Below are positions 45,186 to 57,020 of a stretch of DNA of 64,000 bases, piece by piece. How positions within the stretch are numbered: the first letter of the stretch is position 1; every line of letters starts with the position of its first letter. The notes beneath the pieces were generated by a model. It saw only the letters and a program-made list of their open reading frames with translations. It did not search any database and was not told the origin of the DNA. Source of the DNA: Labia minor (Eukaryota > Arthropoda > Insecta > Dermaptera > Spongiphoridae); NCBI GenBank assembly GCA_963082975.1, contig OY720348.1, positions 17,351,146-17,415,145 of the forward strand. The letters are read 5' to 3'. The position numbers and the translations under genes were made by a program.

Positions 45186-45867
45186 TTTGGATTAATTCTA
45201 TATCTACAAAGTAAAAAATTAGATTTTATTATTACAATTAATTAAAAGTAGTAATTAATTATATTATTAAATATTTCAACTTGAAAATTAAATTGTATTT
45301 ATTTATTCATTTTTTTATGTAATATTAAATTCTTATATATATATACATGTTTATTTAATGATAAAATGCTAAATTTAATAAATTATTATATATTATAATT
45401 ATTTTATATTTTTTTTCATTTTTTAAACGTTTTTATTAGAAAAAATGTTTATAAGAATAATGTATTTAAACCTGAAATATATAAATAAAATGATCATAGA
45501 ATTTTAAAATATACAAGATATTAATGAAATGTTATTGTCTTTTCTAATGATGGTCATGTTTATAGTGTAAAAAGACGCAAGGGAACGTAATGGAAGAGAA
45601 GGAATGAACTAAAGTTATATATGGAATAGAGATGATAGATTAAATGCACTCTGGAAACTCCAATCCAGTTGATGAATACTCGAGATCCTTAATTTTCGAA
45701 AAATTCCATTCAACGCATTCCCTGATTATTTTGTCCTGCAGAGCTGGAAAAAAACAATTAATTCAATTTAATAGTCTATTGGAAATTTGAAAAATAATAT
45801 AAACATGATAGAAAAACAATGGTAATAGATAAAATTATAATTATATAATTACATAAATATAATATTT

Positions 45868-46470
45868 ATCTCTGTGGCTCTACGGAAATCGAAAGTTCTT
45901 GGATGCAGCAACCACATTTCTCCAAATGTCCCTATCCTGAACCACAACCACCCAACTCCAACCCTATCCCATCTCTTCGCGTCCCTTCATACATTGTCCA
46001 CTCAACGCGTTCTTGGTTTTCCAACCGGTCGTTTCCCAAATATATTTTTCACCATTCTTTCATCACCCATTCTAGCCACGTGTCCTACTCATCGCAGCTT
46101 TCTCGATTTTATAACCCTAACTATGTCTGGAGACGCATAGAGGTCATGCAATTCCTCGTTAGCCACAACCCTCCAATCCCTATCCTCTCCCATCTCTCTC
46201 ACGCTCTTCCCACATTATCCAGGCGGATGTTTCCTACTCGATCTCCCCACCAATATATTTTTCGCCATTCTTTCTTCTCCCATTCTAGCCACGTGCCATA
46301 CCCAGCCTTTTCGATTTTATAATTCTAACTATATCTGGAGATGCATAGAGGTCATGCATTCCACGTTATGCAGTCTCCGCCATTCCCCGGTGACCCCATC
46401 TTTTTTTGGCCCATAAATACTGTGAAGAATTCTATTTTAAAATAGTCTAAATCTACTCTCGCCTAAAATA
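45868..46470 (-). pseudogene. LINE 3' fragments, two tandem partial units
   Basis: The reverse strand carries RHVARMGE-like and HNEELH-like coding remnants twice (around 46060-46150 and 46270-46400) and the 3' end with GAAAGTTCTTGG. It is an inverted copy of 49636-50180, and the match extends into the non-LINE flank (46440-46585 against 49636-49770). Confidence 0.65.
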
Positions 46471-46666
46471 TATATATACCACATAATAAATAATAAATTA
46501 TTAATAATTATTGATAGAAAAATTTAATATTAATAAAATTTAACCTCAATGTTCTTTGAAATATTTAAATTTAACTATCTCGATTAATTAATAATAATAA
46601 TAATAATTAATTACGGATAGTAATAATTTATATATTCTTGTATTGAATAATATTGAATAATAATAA

Positions 46667-46971
46667 TCACTTAGGAACTCCAAATAAAAGAAGACCATCA
46701 GGTACTGGTTGTCCAGCTTTTGATGTTGAAAACTCCTGTTCAGGTGTATTATTTTGACTCTCAGATCGTGCATGAAGTCGACGAAGATACCATGTCGCCG
46801 CAGCAGCTGCGAGAAGACAGAGGACTGCCAGAGCTAAACCCAAAGAGATAGCTCGCAGTTGTCTGTAGCCAGGAAGATGAACCACTAACTGGGCACTCCA
46901 TGCTTCATACTCATTATGGGATAAAGCAACCACTTGGAAGTAATAAGTAGTATCCGGGTCTAAATCACGAA
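46667..46971 (-). CDS. bdl: Borderless-like exon 12 (FN3 end, membrane segment, tail)
   Basis: Acceptor ending at 46972, phase 1. Completes FN3-2 (DLDPDTTYYFQVVALSHNEY), then a transmembrane helix AISLGLALAVLCLLAAAAA (residues 639-661), a basic stop-transfer (LRRLHAR) and a ~38-residue tail ending LLLFGVPK. Stop codon at 46667-46669. Confidence 0.85.
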
Positions 46972-48392
46972 CTATCGAAAAAAAAAATTAAATAAATCAC
47001 ATATCTATATATTTTTATAAAACTACGAATAAAATTCAATAAATATAATATAATAGATAATATATATATTCCGTGGTATATACTGTAGTTCAAGCTATTT
47101 TTAGAAATCATGAAACAACAATTTTTCTTCGTTCTTTTTATAAGCAATCACTTTTTATATTTCATAAAAATACTCCTTTCTGGTTAAGAAAGAATGGTTA
47201 GCTGAAAAATTAAACCAAAATAAAAAAATGCCTAATAATTATTTTTTAGAACGAGGACTATAAAACAATGTTTGAGTAGATTCCACAATATCAAACAACA
47301 TAAATAAATATTTTATGATTTTGATTGAATTTTTATTTATAAGAATTTTAAAGAATAATATAATAATAATAATAATAACCCCTAAAAACCTGTCAATATT
47401 ATTTTTACCTAGATAAAAATTTTCTTTGGTTTCTGCGCTGCCTTCTAAAACGCCACCACTTTGTGACCATCTCACGAGATACAAATTAAGCTCATCCCTT
47501 CCAAATTCAGGAGGTTGCCAACTGACCATGTAACCTTCATCAGTTTGATTCACTCTTAAATTACGAGGTGGTCCAATCTGTTGAAATGGACCTGAAAAAA
47601 AATATCCTGATTATCATATCAAAAACAATCTGCTCTCAAAATATAATAATAATAATAATGTGTTAATAAGTCATTTTAAATAATAAAAAAAAATGGTTTG
47701 GTTAATGATTGGCAAGCTTTATTTTATTTTTACAAAACTAAACCACAAAATGCAACTTACTTAGAACAGTTCTAGTTTCTTGAGTAGAAGTAGAAGGATC
47801 AATACCTAAAGACATATTAGTAAACATTTAATGATTGATTTTAAACATTCCAGAAGCCTTTATTTTTATTCATATTAATTAAGCCAATTGTATAAGGTGT
47901 TTTATGAATATTTAAATAATCATAAATATATAAATAATATTTTCATTATATTAGTGTGATTTAAGATTAAAATAATTAAAAAAAAATGTAAAGAATTAAT
48001 TAGATTTAAAACATTGTATTTATTTATTTGAAACATTGTATTTATTTGGAAATTTAACCTGAAAATTTTTTTTATAACAATTCTCAATTTATAAATGGAA
48101 ATGAAAATTAATAATAAATTTAAAAATATACTCATAGTAGAAACTTCTGATGATTACGTAACTGTCGAAATATTCATTAAGTTGAATAAAAATTTAACTT
48201 GAAACATAAAACCGTGTGTTTTTAATAACTTACCTTTAACCTTTTTTTTAATTTTATTATTAATTCTAATTTTCATTTATAAATTGAAAATTGTTATAAA
48301 AAATTTTTCAGGTTGAATTTCCAAATGAATATATAATTGTTTTTACATTAATAACTTTTTAATTAATTAATTTTGTATTGGTAAGATGAATA

Positions 48393-48430
<38 letters not shown>

Positions 48431-51400
48431 AGGAGGGTTAATAAAATACTTTTTTAAAATAATTTTTAAATAAAAGATTCTATTAGTATAATACTCTATT
48501 TGTTTTAAATTTTTTCTATTTAGAAAATTTAATTTAATTTATTATCAAAATATAAAATCAAGATTATAGTAGACTTAAAAGAAAAACTAAATAAATAATA
48601 ATAATAATTAAAATATTATTACTAAAATCCTATAAAATTTAATTATTCTTAAACTCTAACAGAAATTGAAAATTTTTTAACAACGGTAGGGAAAATGTTG
48701 TTTCACTTTTAAAATTGATGATATATACCCTAACATTTTTTTTAAAAAATTATTCAACAGATTGAAAGAATTGCACTACAATCTCTCTTATTAAAATTAC
48801 TCTTAAAAATTTTTATTTTTATTTTCACCTGAATAGGTAATGTAAATGTTAGTTTATGGTAGAAATAAATTCATTGCTGAGTTTCTGCGGCAATATTTAT
48901 TTTATTAGTAGGCTGCATTATTAGTTTCATATTAAATTTGTCAATTATAAGGAAATTAATTTGGATATTTGAAATAAATTTTAGATTATGGATTTACCTT
49001 TTGTTTTGATACGGATTGCTTTGCTGAACATTCCTTCGCCATCTTTCTCCCGGCTCAAAATCATGAATTCATAGACTGATCCGGGATTTAGGCCTCGAAT
49101 GGTCGCTTCATTTTTCCCTCTCGGAAATGTTTTAGTTGTTCGCCATTCAGCAATATCTGCCAATCGGTACCTGCAACAAAATTCAAACATTATTATCCTC
49201 CTATTTATAATATTATTTTTCTTAATGATCATCGTGATTTAAGAATATTCCTAACTATTGTTAGTTATTTTTTTATTCTTATAAAAAAATAGTTATTTTA
49301 TATGAAACATTTTATTAGTTATATTTTTAATTATGATACTAGCTATTTTACCTGAAACTTATGTCACTTTGTGGATAGTTATTCTTATTAAAAATTAATG
49401 TTATTAGTTTATAAGAATGAGCTTGGAAACGAGAGTAGATTTAGAGTATTTGAAAATAGGATTTTCGCAGCATTTATGGGTCAAAGTAAGGTGAGGTTAC
49501 CGATGAATGGTGGAGACTGCATAACAAGGAATTGCATGGCCTCTATAAATCTTCAGTCATAGAGTAATAAAATCGAGAAGATTGTGATGGGCAAGACATA
49601 TGGCAAGAATGGGAGAGGTAAGACTAACTTTCGTTAGTTAGATAGTTAAATTTAAATACTTTGAAAGAAATTTTATTAATATTAAATTTTCCTATCAATA
49701 ATTATTAATAATTTATTATTTATTATGTGGTATATATGTATTTTAGGCGAGAGTAGATTGAGAGTATTTGAAAATAGGATTCTTCACAGTATTTATAGAC
49801 CAAAAAAAGATGAGGTCACCAAAGAATGGCGGAGACTGCATAACGAGGAATTGCATGATCTTTAAGCATCTCCAGACATAGTTAGGGTTATAAAATCGAG
49901 CAAGCTGCGATGGGCAGCGCACGTGGCTAGAATGGGAGAGGAAAGTATGGCGAAAAATATATATTGGTGGGGAGACCGATTGGATTGGAAAATCAAGAAC
50001 GCGGTGAACAGACAATATAGGAAAGAATGTAAGAGAGATGGGAGAAAGTAGAAGTGTTGGATGGGAGTGGTACAAGATAAGGACATTTAGAGAAATGTGA
50101 TTGCTGCGGCCAAGAACTTTCGAGTTTCGTAAAGCCACAGAGAGAAAGAGATCGAAGCCAAAGCGATTGACTCCACATTTAAAGAAACTGAGAAAATGAA
50201 GCCCAAAGTTCACAGCTTGTAGAAAATTCAGGTTTATTGATTACAGAAAAATGTATATTGCATTGCAATATTAAGATTATCAAGTTCATTATTCACTTCA
50301 TATGTTGCACATTACATTACATTAAATTACAAACAAAATTTTAAAAATTGGAGTTAATCGGTTTGGCTTTTCAGTGGCACAATTAAAAAAATAGTATTTA
50401 AAATTATATTCGTTTTACCAAATTGTATATTCCGTTTTTGGACGATTATAACCAGCAGCCCAACGAAGCGTCACTGAATTTGGAGTACTCGTCCCACTAA
50501 GATTGTAGGGTGCTCTTGGTAAAAAATTTTCAATCGATAGCTCCGTATCAGCACTGATAGTAGCTGCCTCGTTGCTCGCCACACATTGATAATGACCACG
50601 ATCTGATTCTCGCACATCCTCAATGGTTAAATTTCCATTGAGTAATGACATTCGCTCAACAGGAAGTGGACCACCATCTTTCTGAAAATGATTATAAAGA
50701 TTTATTATAAATATAATTTATTGATAGAATAACAGTTAGGATTTAATGTATTGATATTAAATATTTCGATTATAAAATAACCAAATTTTGTTTACTTGGT
50801 TGGAAATTGAAACTGTTTTTAAAATGTATTTTTAAATTAATGAATGAAAACAAAGTGAAAATTTAAATTAAACTTTCTAAGTATCTTCAAGTACCTTACA
50901 ATTAAATAAAAATACTAACTTATTTAATTTCAAAATTTAAAATAAATCAAATATTATAAAAAAAAAAATTTAAAATGGTTATGTGGATGGAAATCATCAA
51001 GGCCAAATTTTTTTTTTAATATTTAAGAACTTTAACAGTATAAACATAAATTTAAGAAAACTATAGTATATTATTTGTACTAAATAAATTATATAAATAA
51101 TCGGATATGTTATTTGGAATATTAAAGTTTGTAGGGAAGTTTATAGACACACACACATACAAAACTCGAGTCATATCTATATATTTATTTTTTTTATAAA
51201 ATCATTTAATCTCTTTGATTTTGTAGATTAAAATTGAACAAGGTTCTTCTTAATTGGGAATTTAAATGAGTCATTTTTTAAGAATGTCTATAACTGAGGC
51301 AGATATTATTACTTTTCTTGTGTTAACCAAATAGAGCCAACCATTAGTAAATTATGTACTTGCTCAAATAAAATAGTGGATGCCTTAACAGAACTTATAT

Positions 51401-54400
51401 ATAATTGTAGAAAATGAAAGAGAATTGCATTCAATTGGTTAATCTAAACAAAAATTGAATTTATATATAAAACTATATATGTCTAGAGAAAATTGTCTGT
51501 AACCTTTGATAATCATTTCATAATTAAAACCCAAATATATTACGAGGGCGGGTCAATAAGTCCGTAACTTTTTGAATGAAACGCAGGTTTTTGGATAAAA
51601 AATTATTTTATTTTTCAATTTAGTCTCCTTTGAGCTGTATATACTTTTCCAATTTTTTTATCCCTTCCAAAAAATAAGATTTGTCGAGAACATCAAAAAA
51701 GATATTGGTGCCAATTCGCCCAAGACCCACTGTTTTTACTACTGTTTGGTCTCTTGTGTGTTGTGGTGGATCAACGTTTCATTCACGGTTACGAAACGGC
51801 GAAAAAATCTTCCATATTGAGGTTAAACAACGCTAAACATTAATGCGCACAGGAAATTCCCTTTTTTCCATTTTCTTCTCCAATCACGAGCTAGTCTGTT
51901 ATTAATGAATGTCAAACAAAAACTAAATGACCCAGCTGGTTCCAATTTCGACAGGAGTCAGCTGATAGTTGCCTGCTGACATGAGTAGTGTTGCCATTTC
52001 ATAGTATTTCATTTCAATCTTTATTATCAATCAATAATTATTTATTAAATATTCTGAATAGATTAATTTAATTTAGTTTTATTATACCTTGAAAATTAAA
52101 TTTTATAAAATAATTATTATTAATTATTGTTTCTTGTATTATATTTCTTTAATTTCTAAAACGCACTATTTGATTAGTTAAAATAAAAGACCAAATGACT
52201 ATCTGATTGTTGTTCAAGAAGCGGCAAAAATAAAAAAAATATATAATAAATATATAAAATATATTTCATTTGTTTTATGTTAATTAACAAATGAATAATT
52301 GAAAAATGATTAGAAAATACAATAAGAAATGATTTTTCTTTCAATAGTATACGTATAATATTAATTTTTAATAAGTAACATTTTTCAATTTTTTTTTATT
52401 AATTTTATATGCAATTTAAATAAGTCATATTAAGAATTAATAATAGTTATATATTATCTAATTAATCAATTATAGTAATTAATTAATTTGAGAATTGAAT
52501 TGTTTTTTACAATAAAATATATCATATATTAGTAATATTAAAAAATGACAAATTAATATAACTTACACGTAACCAAACGATCGTTGGTCGATGATTGTCT
52601 TCCCCATCAACAGCATCACATGGCATTTCAAGCGTTTCGCCAAGCTTTTTATAATACATATTTTGTGGAGTAATAGTAAACACAGGCGGATGTTGAACTA
52701 TTACTAAAACAGGCGGAGAAGGACCCTCCGTTCCTAATTCGTTGATAGGGGTGCAACGATATTTACCTCCATGTTTTTCATCGACCTAGAAATTAGAATT
52801 TTATTATTAAATAATGTTCAAATAAATAATTTCAGGTTAAATATATTTTAGTTTAGAAATTGAACACCTTGCTGAAGAAAAGGGAGCCATTGCGGCGATG
52901 ATAAACGCCTTGGACATTGTAAGGGTCGAAGAGCAGACCATCCTTCTCCCATCGCAGGTGTGTCAGAGGGGGATTTGCACGGAAATGACAGTCAAGAATT
53001 CCTGGTCTTCCAAACGGAAGATAAACTTCACGTGGTGTATATACAACTTTTGCTTTGTCTATAGGTAAAAGATATATAAAGAATTTCATTTTTTAGAAAT
53101 CATTTAGTAAATTTATGATTAACTATTTAGGAAATGTAGAATAATCCTATTTTCTACAAATTTTTTCTAAATTAATTAATCTATAAAACTAATAGTACAA
53201 ATAAAGTCCATTAAAATAAGAGTCGACGATAAGTTTGTCTAAGAATATGTTAGATATATGATAGGGACACTGTTCTAGAAACTGTAGTTTTTAACTTTAA
53301 CAGTAGTTTTTTACTATTTTTTAACTATTCATTTTATTTCAACGAAAGATATTATTGTCCTTTTAGAGCATATTGCACAACCCTCGATGTCTTGTAGAAT
53401 TGAAGGGTAAATTTAATTTGATAAAGTTATGGGCGTGTGTGAACATATAAATAAAAAGCACTTACAGTGTACATTAAGATAAGCAGAAGCAGTTTGCCTA
53501 TCTCCGTTGGCATTCGTGACAACACAACCATACTGCCCAGGATCTGCCATATCTGTTTTTGAGATGGTCAATGTTCCCTCAGGGCTCACCACACTACGCG
53601 CGTTTAAATCAGGAATATCAGAAAGTGGTACATTGTCTTTATACCAAGTTACCTGTTAAAAAATTGAAAATCAAAATCAAAATCTATTTTCTTAAATCAA
53701 GTTCTTAACAATTTTTATATTATCATTACAATACGAATCAAATATTATTAATTAAATAAATGATTCCAATAATAAATAAGTAATTGAATTCTGGTACCTC
53801 TGTTTCATTGTCTTTTGTAACGCAAGAAAGTTTTGCAGGTTCACCTTCTAATGTTGTCGTATTGATTGGAGGAATCGCAAGTAATGTGCCACCTGATAAT
53901 AGGATTTATAATCATTTTATTCATATATTGATAGATAAGATTAAGAAGACATTTAAATAAACGCACCATCAACGGTCAGCTGAAACCAAGTACCATTTGG
54001 ACGAGTACTTGGTGTTCGATTTGGAAAAAAGATACTGCACTCATACCAACCAGCATCAGATTCCCGAATACTTGTTAAGTTCACCGAACCTCGACCCAAT
54101 CCAGCAACATGTCGTTTCTCTGATACCAAAAGAAGTCTTCCATGATATTCTATATCTGCAGATATGAGCTCACGTCCTAACCAAGAATAAACTGTACGAT
54201 TCTGTAAATGAAATAAGAACACATTAAATTAATAGAAATAAAATTTATCGTTGAATTTTGTCTACCTCTTTGTTCCAACGTAAAATATAAGGAATTTCAA
54301 TATCGTGTGGAAAATCTAAATCACAATTAAAGACCACGTACTGTCCTACAGAAGCAGTCAAATAAGTAGGTGGTCTCTCGTCTTCAGTCCAAGCAAAAAC

Positions 54401-55017
54401 TTAAACAAAAGAAATTTAATTAGAAAATCTCAAAATATCTGACATTTAGGTAAAGAACAAAATTGTTGAATTAATTTGCATTTTATTTAGTTGATTTATC
54501 AATCCAAGCTGTTTCAATTCGTTTCAAATTGTTGAATAGCTCAATCGAACAAAAAGTATCCTCACAGTTCACAAACCAACTGTTCACTCAAGCAGAAAGG
54601 ATTTAAGGGGCTTTCAGAAAAGAATTAGACACGGCAACCTCAGATTTATTATTAAATAAAATTCAACTTTCTATTCCAAGCAAAAAAATTTGAATATTAA
54701 AATTTTAATTCGAAGCGATCATTTGGTATATAATGCACAAATAAGAATAATAATAAAATTTAGTTAATGCATTTTTAATTTTATTTCTTTTTAAGAAAGT
54801 ATATTTAATATATTGTTTATATAAGTATAGATATTGAAAATATATATAAAAAGTAGGTAGGCTCGGAAAAAATTTATGAAAGTTTGGGAGCTTGGAGGTT
54901 TGTTGAATTTTTTGGACATTCTATCTCTTTTATTAAAAAAAACATGTAATTCAATCGACTTTTCACTAAATAGTACTGATTCAAATAATCCTAACTGTTG
55001 GAAATAAGATATTTTTT

Positions 55018-55063
<46 letters not shown>

Positions 55064-55509
55064 TAAATAAAAATTTTTGGTTAAAAAAATGACGTCCATT
55101 TAATAAATATATTAAATGGCAAGTGGATTAATTAAAATGATATTAAGGTCATTTTGATTACGAGGGAAGACAGATGCTGATTGAAAGGAAGTCGAGTTGT
55201 ACAGCAAACTTACCAAATCAAGGTATTACTGTAGTTTTTGCAAAATAATAATAAAAAAATAAATTTATTTTCTACCAAACCATCATTATACTTATATATA
55301 AATTCAAATTAAATTTGAAAATAGAAATTAATATAATTAATAAAAAAATTAAAATAGAAAGAATTCTGCAAAACAAATTGAAATTTGTTGTTTTTTTTAT
55401 ATTTATTTTTATATAGTACTATTTATAAAAAAAAAACACCTGAAGAGAAAGTAGTGAATCCCAACGCCAGCCAGAAGAGAAGCCGTGGATAGGCCACCCG
55501 CAACGGCAT
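46667..55509 (-). CDS. bdl: IgSF9-family adhesion receptor, Borderless/Turtle-like, whole gene
   Basis: Twelve exons, high to low: 55440-55509, 54266-54399, 53967-54201, 53798-53892, 53466-53652, 52868-53058, 52567-52785, 50419-50681, 48998-49170, 47761-47805, 47409-47591, 46667-46971. Total 2,100 nt, exactly 699 residues, all GT-AG with matching phases. Layout: signal peptide 1-23; Ig1 (C49-C123), Ig2 (C170-C221), Ig3 (C264-C315), Ig4 (C360-C410), FN3-1 (~425-522), FN3-2 (~540-632), TM 639-661, 38-residue cytoplasmic tail. Motifs WEKDGLLFDPYNV and LNLTSIRESD-type Ig1 ends are family hallmarks. Four Ig domains and a very short tail favour Borderless over Turtle (five Ig, long tail). In flies these proteins mediate axon and photoreceptor adhesion at the cell surface; the role here is by homology. 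Confidence 0.85.
47409..47591 (-). CDS. bdl: Borderless-like exon 11
   Basis: 183 bp, phase 1 to 1; acceptor CAG ending at 47592, donor CTAG|GTAAAA. First part of FN3-2: GPPRNLRVNQTDEGYMVSWQ, PPEFGRDELNLYLVRW. Confidence 0.85.
47761..47805 (-). CDS. bdl: Borderless-like exon 10 (45 bp)
   Basis: A 45-bp exon in the linker between the two FN3 domains (GIDPSTSTQETRTVL). Acceptor CTTTAG, donor TAA|GTAAGT, phase 1 to 1. Because it is a multiple of three with equal phases, skipping it would keep the frame, so it may be alternatively used. Confidence 0.75.
   Translation of the reverse strand, partial: VLILLLLLKKLELF
48032..48345. repeat. Inverted repeat in a bdl intron
   Basis: 48032-48125 and 48241-48345 are inverted copies (AATTTAACCTGAAAATTTTT against its reverse complement, then ATTCTCAATTTATAAATGGA) with a ~115-bp loop. 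The intron transcript could fold into a ~90-bp imperfect hairpin. Confidence 0.6.
48998..49170 (-). CDS. bdl: Borderless-like exon 9
   Basis: 173 bp, phase 2 to 1; acceptor TTGTTGCAG, donor AAG|GTAAAT. Second half of FN3-1: WRTTKTFPRGKNEATIRGLN, PGSVYEFMILSREKDGEGMF, SKAIRIKTK. Confidence 0.85.
49430..50180 (+). pseudogene. LINE 3' fragments, + strand, two partial units
   Basis: Unit 1 at 49430-49620 and unit 2 at 49745-50160 each carry the RFRVFEN/WRRLHNEELH/HVARMGE region with stops and frameshifts; unit 2 runs to the 3' end with CTTTCGAGTTTCG. They lie within a bdl intron, antisense to the gene. Unit 2 and its left flank are inverted relative to 45868-46585. Confidence 0.65.
50419..50681 (-). 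CDS. bdl: Borderless-like exon 8
   Basis: 263 bp, phase 0 to 2; acceptor ATTTTCAG, donor TTTG|GTAAAA. End of Ig4 (NLTIEDVRESDRGHYQCVAS) and start of FN3-1 (PRAPYNLSGTSTPNSVTLRW). Confidence 0.9.
50682..51542. other. bdl intron 7, repeat-poor part
   Basis: AT-rich, no coding or repeat signal recognised apart from a short CA run at 51150-51160. Confidence 0.35.
51543..52003 (-). mobile_element. Deleted mariner, one end missing
   Basis: Starts after TA with CGAGGGCGGGTCAATAAGTC. Contains reverse-strand remnants near a TPETKQQSKQW-like region (51740-51790) and the shared AGCTGGTTCCAATTTCGACA end, but stops at ~52003 before the terminal repeat. It shares its internal deletion with 62435-63450. 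Confidence 0.75.
52004..52566. other. bdl intron, AT-rich
   Basis: No features seen; long AT-only stretches. Confidence 0.35.
52567..52785 (-). CDS. bdl: Borderless-like exon 7
   Basis: 219 bp, phase 0 to 0; acceptor TTTCTAG, donor CGT|GTAAGT. End of Ig3 (VDEKHGGKYRCTPINELGTE) and start of Ig4 (KKLGETLEMPCDAVDGEDNH, PTIVWLR). Confidence 0.9.
52868..53058 (-). CDS. bdl: Borderless-like exon 6
   Basis: 191 bp, phase 1 to 0; acceptor ACCTATAG, donor AAG|GTGTTC. Ig3 core: YTPREVYLPFGRPGILDCHF, LRWEKDGLLFDPYNVQGVYH, GSLFFSK. This segment is the most Borderless-like part of the gene. Confidence 0.9.
53466..53652 (-). CDS. bdl: Borderless-like exon 5
   Basis: 187 bp, phase 0 to 1; acceptor TTTTTAACAG, donor CACT|GTAAGT. 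Ig2 second half: VTWYKDNVPLSDIPDLNARS, GTLTISKTDMADPGQYGCVV. Confidence 0.9.
53798..53892 (-). CDS. bdl: Borderless-like exon 4
   Basis: 95 bp, phase 1 to 0; acceptor ATTATCAG, donor GAG|GTACCA. Ig2 first half: LLAIPPINTTTLEGEPAKLS, with its cysteine (C170). Confidence 0.85.
53967..54201 (-). CDS. bdl: Borderless-like exon 3
   Basis: 235 bp, phase 0 to 1; acceptor CATTTACAG, donor GATG|GTGCGT. V-set Ig1 second half: GLGRGSVNLTSIRESDAGWY, then ECSIFFPNRTPSTRPNGTWF, the strongest IgSF9-family signature in the protein. Confidence 0.9.
54266..54399 (-). CDS. bdl: Borderless-like exon 2
   Basis: 134 bp, phase 1 to 0; acceptor TTGTTTAAG, donor GAG|GTAGAC. Ig1 first half: YLTASVGQYVVFNCDLDFPH, IEIPYILRWNKE. 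Confidence 0.85.
54400..55439. other. bdl intron 1
   Basis: AT-rich with an (AT)n run at 55021-55060; the overlapping open frame at 54791-55099 is a microsatellite translation. No other features. Confidence 0.4.
55440..55509 (-). CDS. bdl: Borderless-like exon 1 (signal peptide)
   Basis: Encodes MPLRVAYPRLLFWLALGFTT FSS, a typical signal peptide (basic start, hydrophobic core, small residues at the end). Donor CAG|GTGTTT, phase 1. An acceptor TTTTTTTACAG ends at 55548, 38 bp before the ATG, so the exon probably begins at 55547 with 5' UTR and a non-coding exon lies further upstream. Confidence 0.8.
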
Positions 55510-55547
55510 GCCTTCTTAGTTAAAGAGGAAATTTAAATAGAGCAATT

Positions 55548-56743
55548 CTGTAAAAAAATAACTAATTAATTCTCATATTTAATGGATATTATTGTGAATA
55601 AACAAGTTTATTTTACATGACACAGTAAATGAAACCAATTTAAATAAGAAGAAAGAATTTTTTTTTATATAGTTCATTTAAATATTTAAATTTATTTAAT
55701 TTCTTTGAACATAATTTTCTAATCCAAAGAGACTTCAAGAATTTTTCTCTTTTAGATTAAAAAGAAAATTACAATATTTAAGAAAAATAAATAAATAATT
55801 ATTTAATTTAAATCTTACTGTGAATAATTCATTAATTTTTATCTAATTATTTCTTAACAAAACAATAATCATATTAATGTTATCCACTTGGTTGAAATGG
55901 GTTCAGGGAATCCCATTTCTCTCTCTACCTCTCTCTTTCTCTTTCTTAAAAGATATCTTTTAGGAATTTAATGAAAATCACTAAAAATATAGTCTTTTTA
56001 TGATTTTTAAGCAAGCTTAATAATTTATTTATACTCTATATAAGACAACTTTTTGAAGTTTGTACCACAGACACTTACTTCAAAAATTTCAGGTATCAAA
56101 AAGATTTCGATACTAAAAGTAAGTGTACTACGTCAGGTTATAAGTTATCCCCAGTGGTACATGTCCACAGTTTGAGAACCTCTGCTCCATATAGATATGT
56201 ATTTAAAAATTGTTTAAGGAAATACCAACTGGAAATCAACGGGTAGTTGGACTAAGTACATTTTTAAAATATAATATTAAGGTAGATGTAAAGGAATTTG
56301 GAGAAAATTAGAATTGGTGTGGGTAGTTTGTGATATGAAAAATTAGATGAATGTAGATGCCAATAAGAACTTCCAAGCGTCACAAATATGATTATGAAAA
56401 TAGATAAATTTTTAAATGGTCAATTTCGGCAGTGGTCTTATTTATCATGAATTGAGTCGAATAATAATTTTTGAATTACAAATTGGATTTAAAAATAACT
56501 TGAAACTCCTCTTGTTGTAATTAATAATTATATTTTGTTTATTTCATTTTGGTTTATATTTAGTGATTATTTAATGAGGAAATCTCAATGTAATAATCTG
56601 GATACGCCTTTAAAATACGTAATGACTCCACCCTTAGCTCAGTAGCCATTATGGTGCATCCGCTCTTTGATATCGAATACCTATGTGAAACTGTGACCTC
56701 GAGATTATATTATTTAAAAAATAAAAAACCTATGAATATTGTT

Positions 56744-56782
<39 letters not shown>

Positions 56783-57012
56783 AATACGTAAATAATTATA
56801 ATTTTAAAATAAAGTCACCACAAATTCAAAATCGGCGCGCAAAATTCTGACCATTGTTTGAAAAGTGATTATATAAAGTTAGAATTAATTAATATGCTCT
56901 TAGAACGGTAAAAAATTGTGAATCATAAAAAAGTTTAAATTTGTCATAAAATAATTATTTGATTTTTAATTTGCATCTAATTTTGAGTTTAATTATGGTC
57001 ACCATATATATT
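55548..57012. other. Upstream / 5' UTR intron of bdl
   Basis: AT-rich with an (AT)n run at 56748-56776. 56080-56200 and 56620-56700 are less AT-rich, without open frames. No promoter can be singled out. Confidence 0.35.
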
Positions 57013-57020
57013 GTCTAGTG

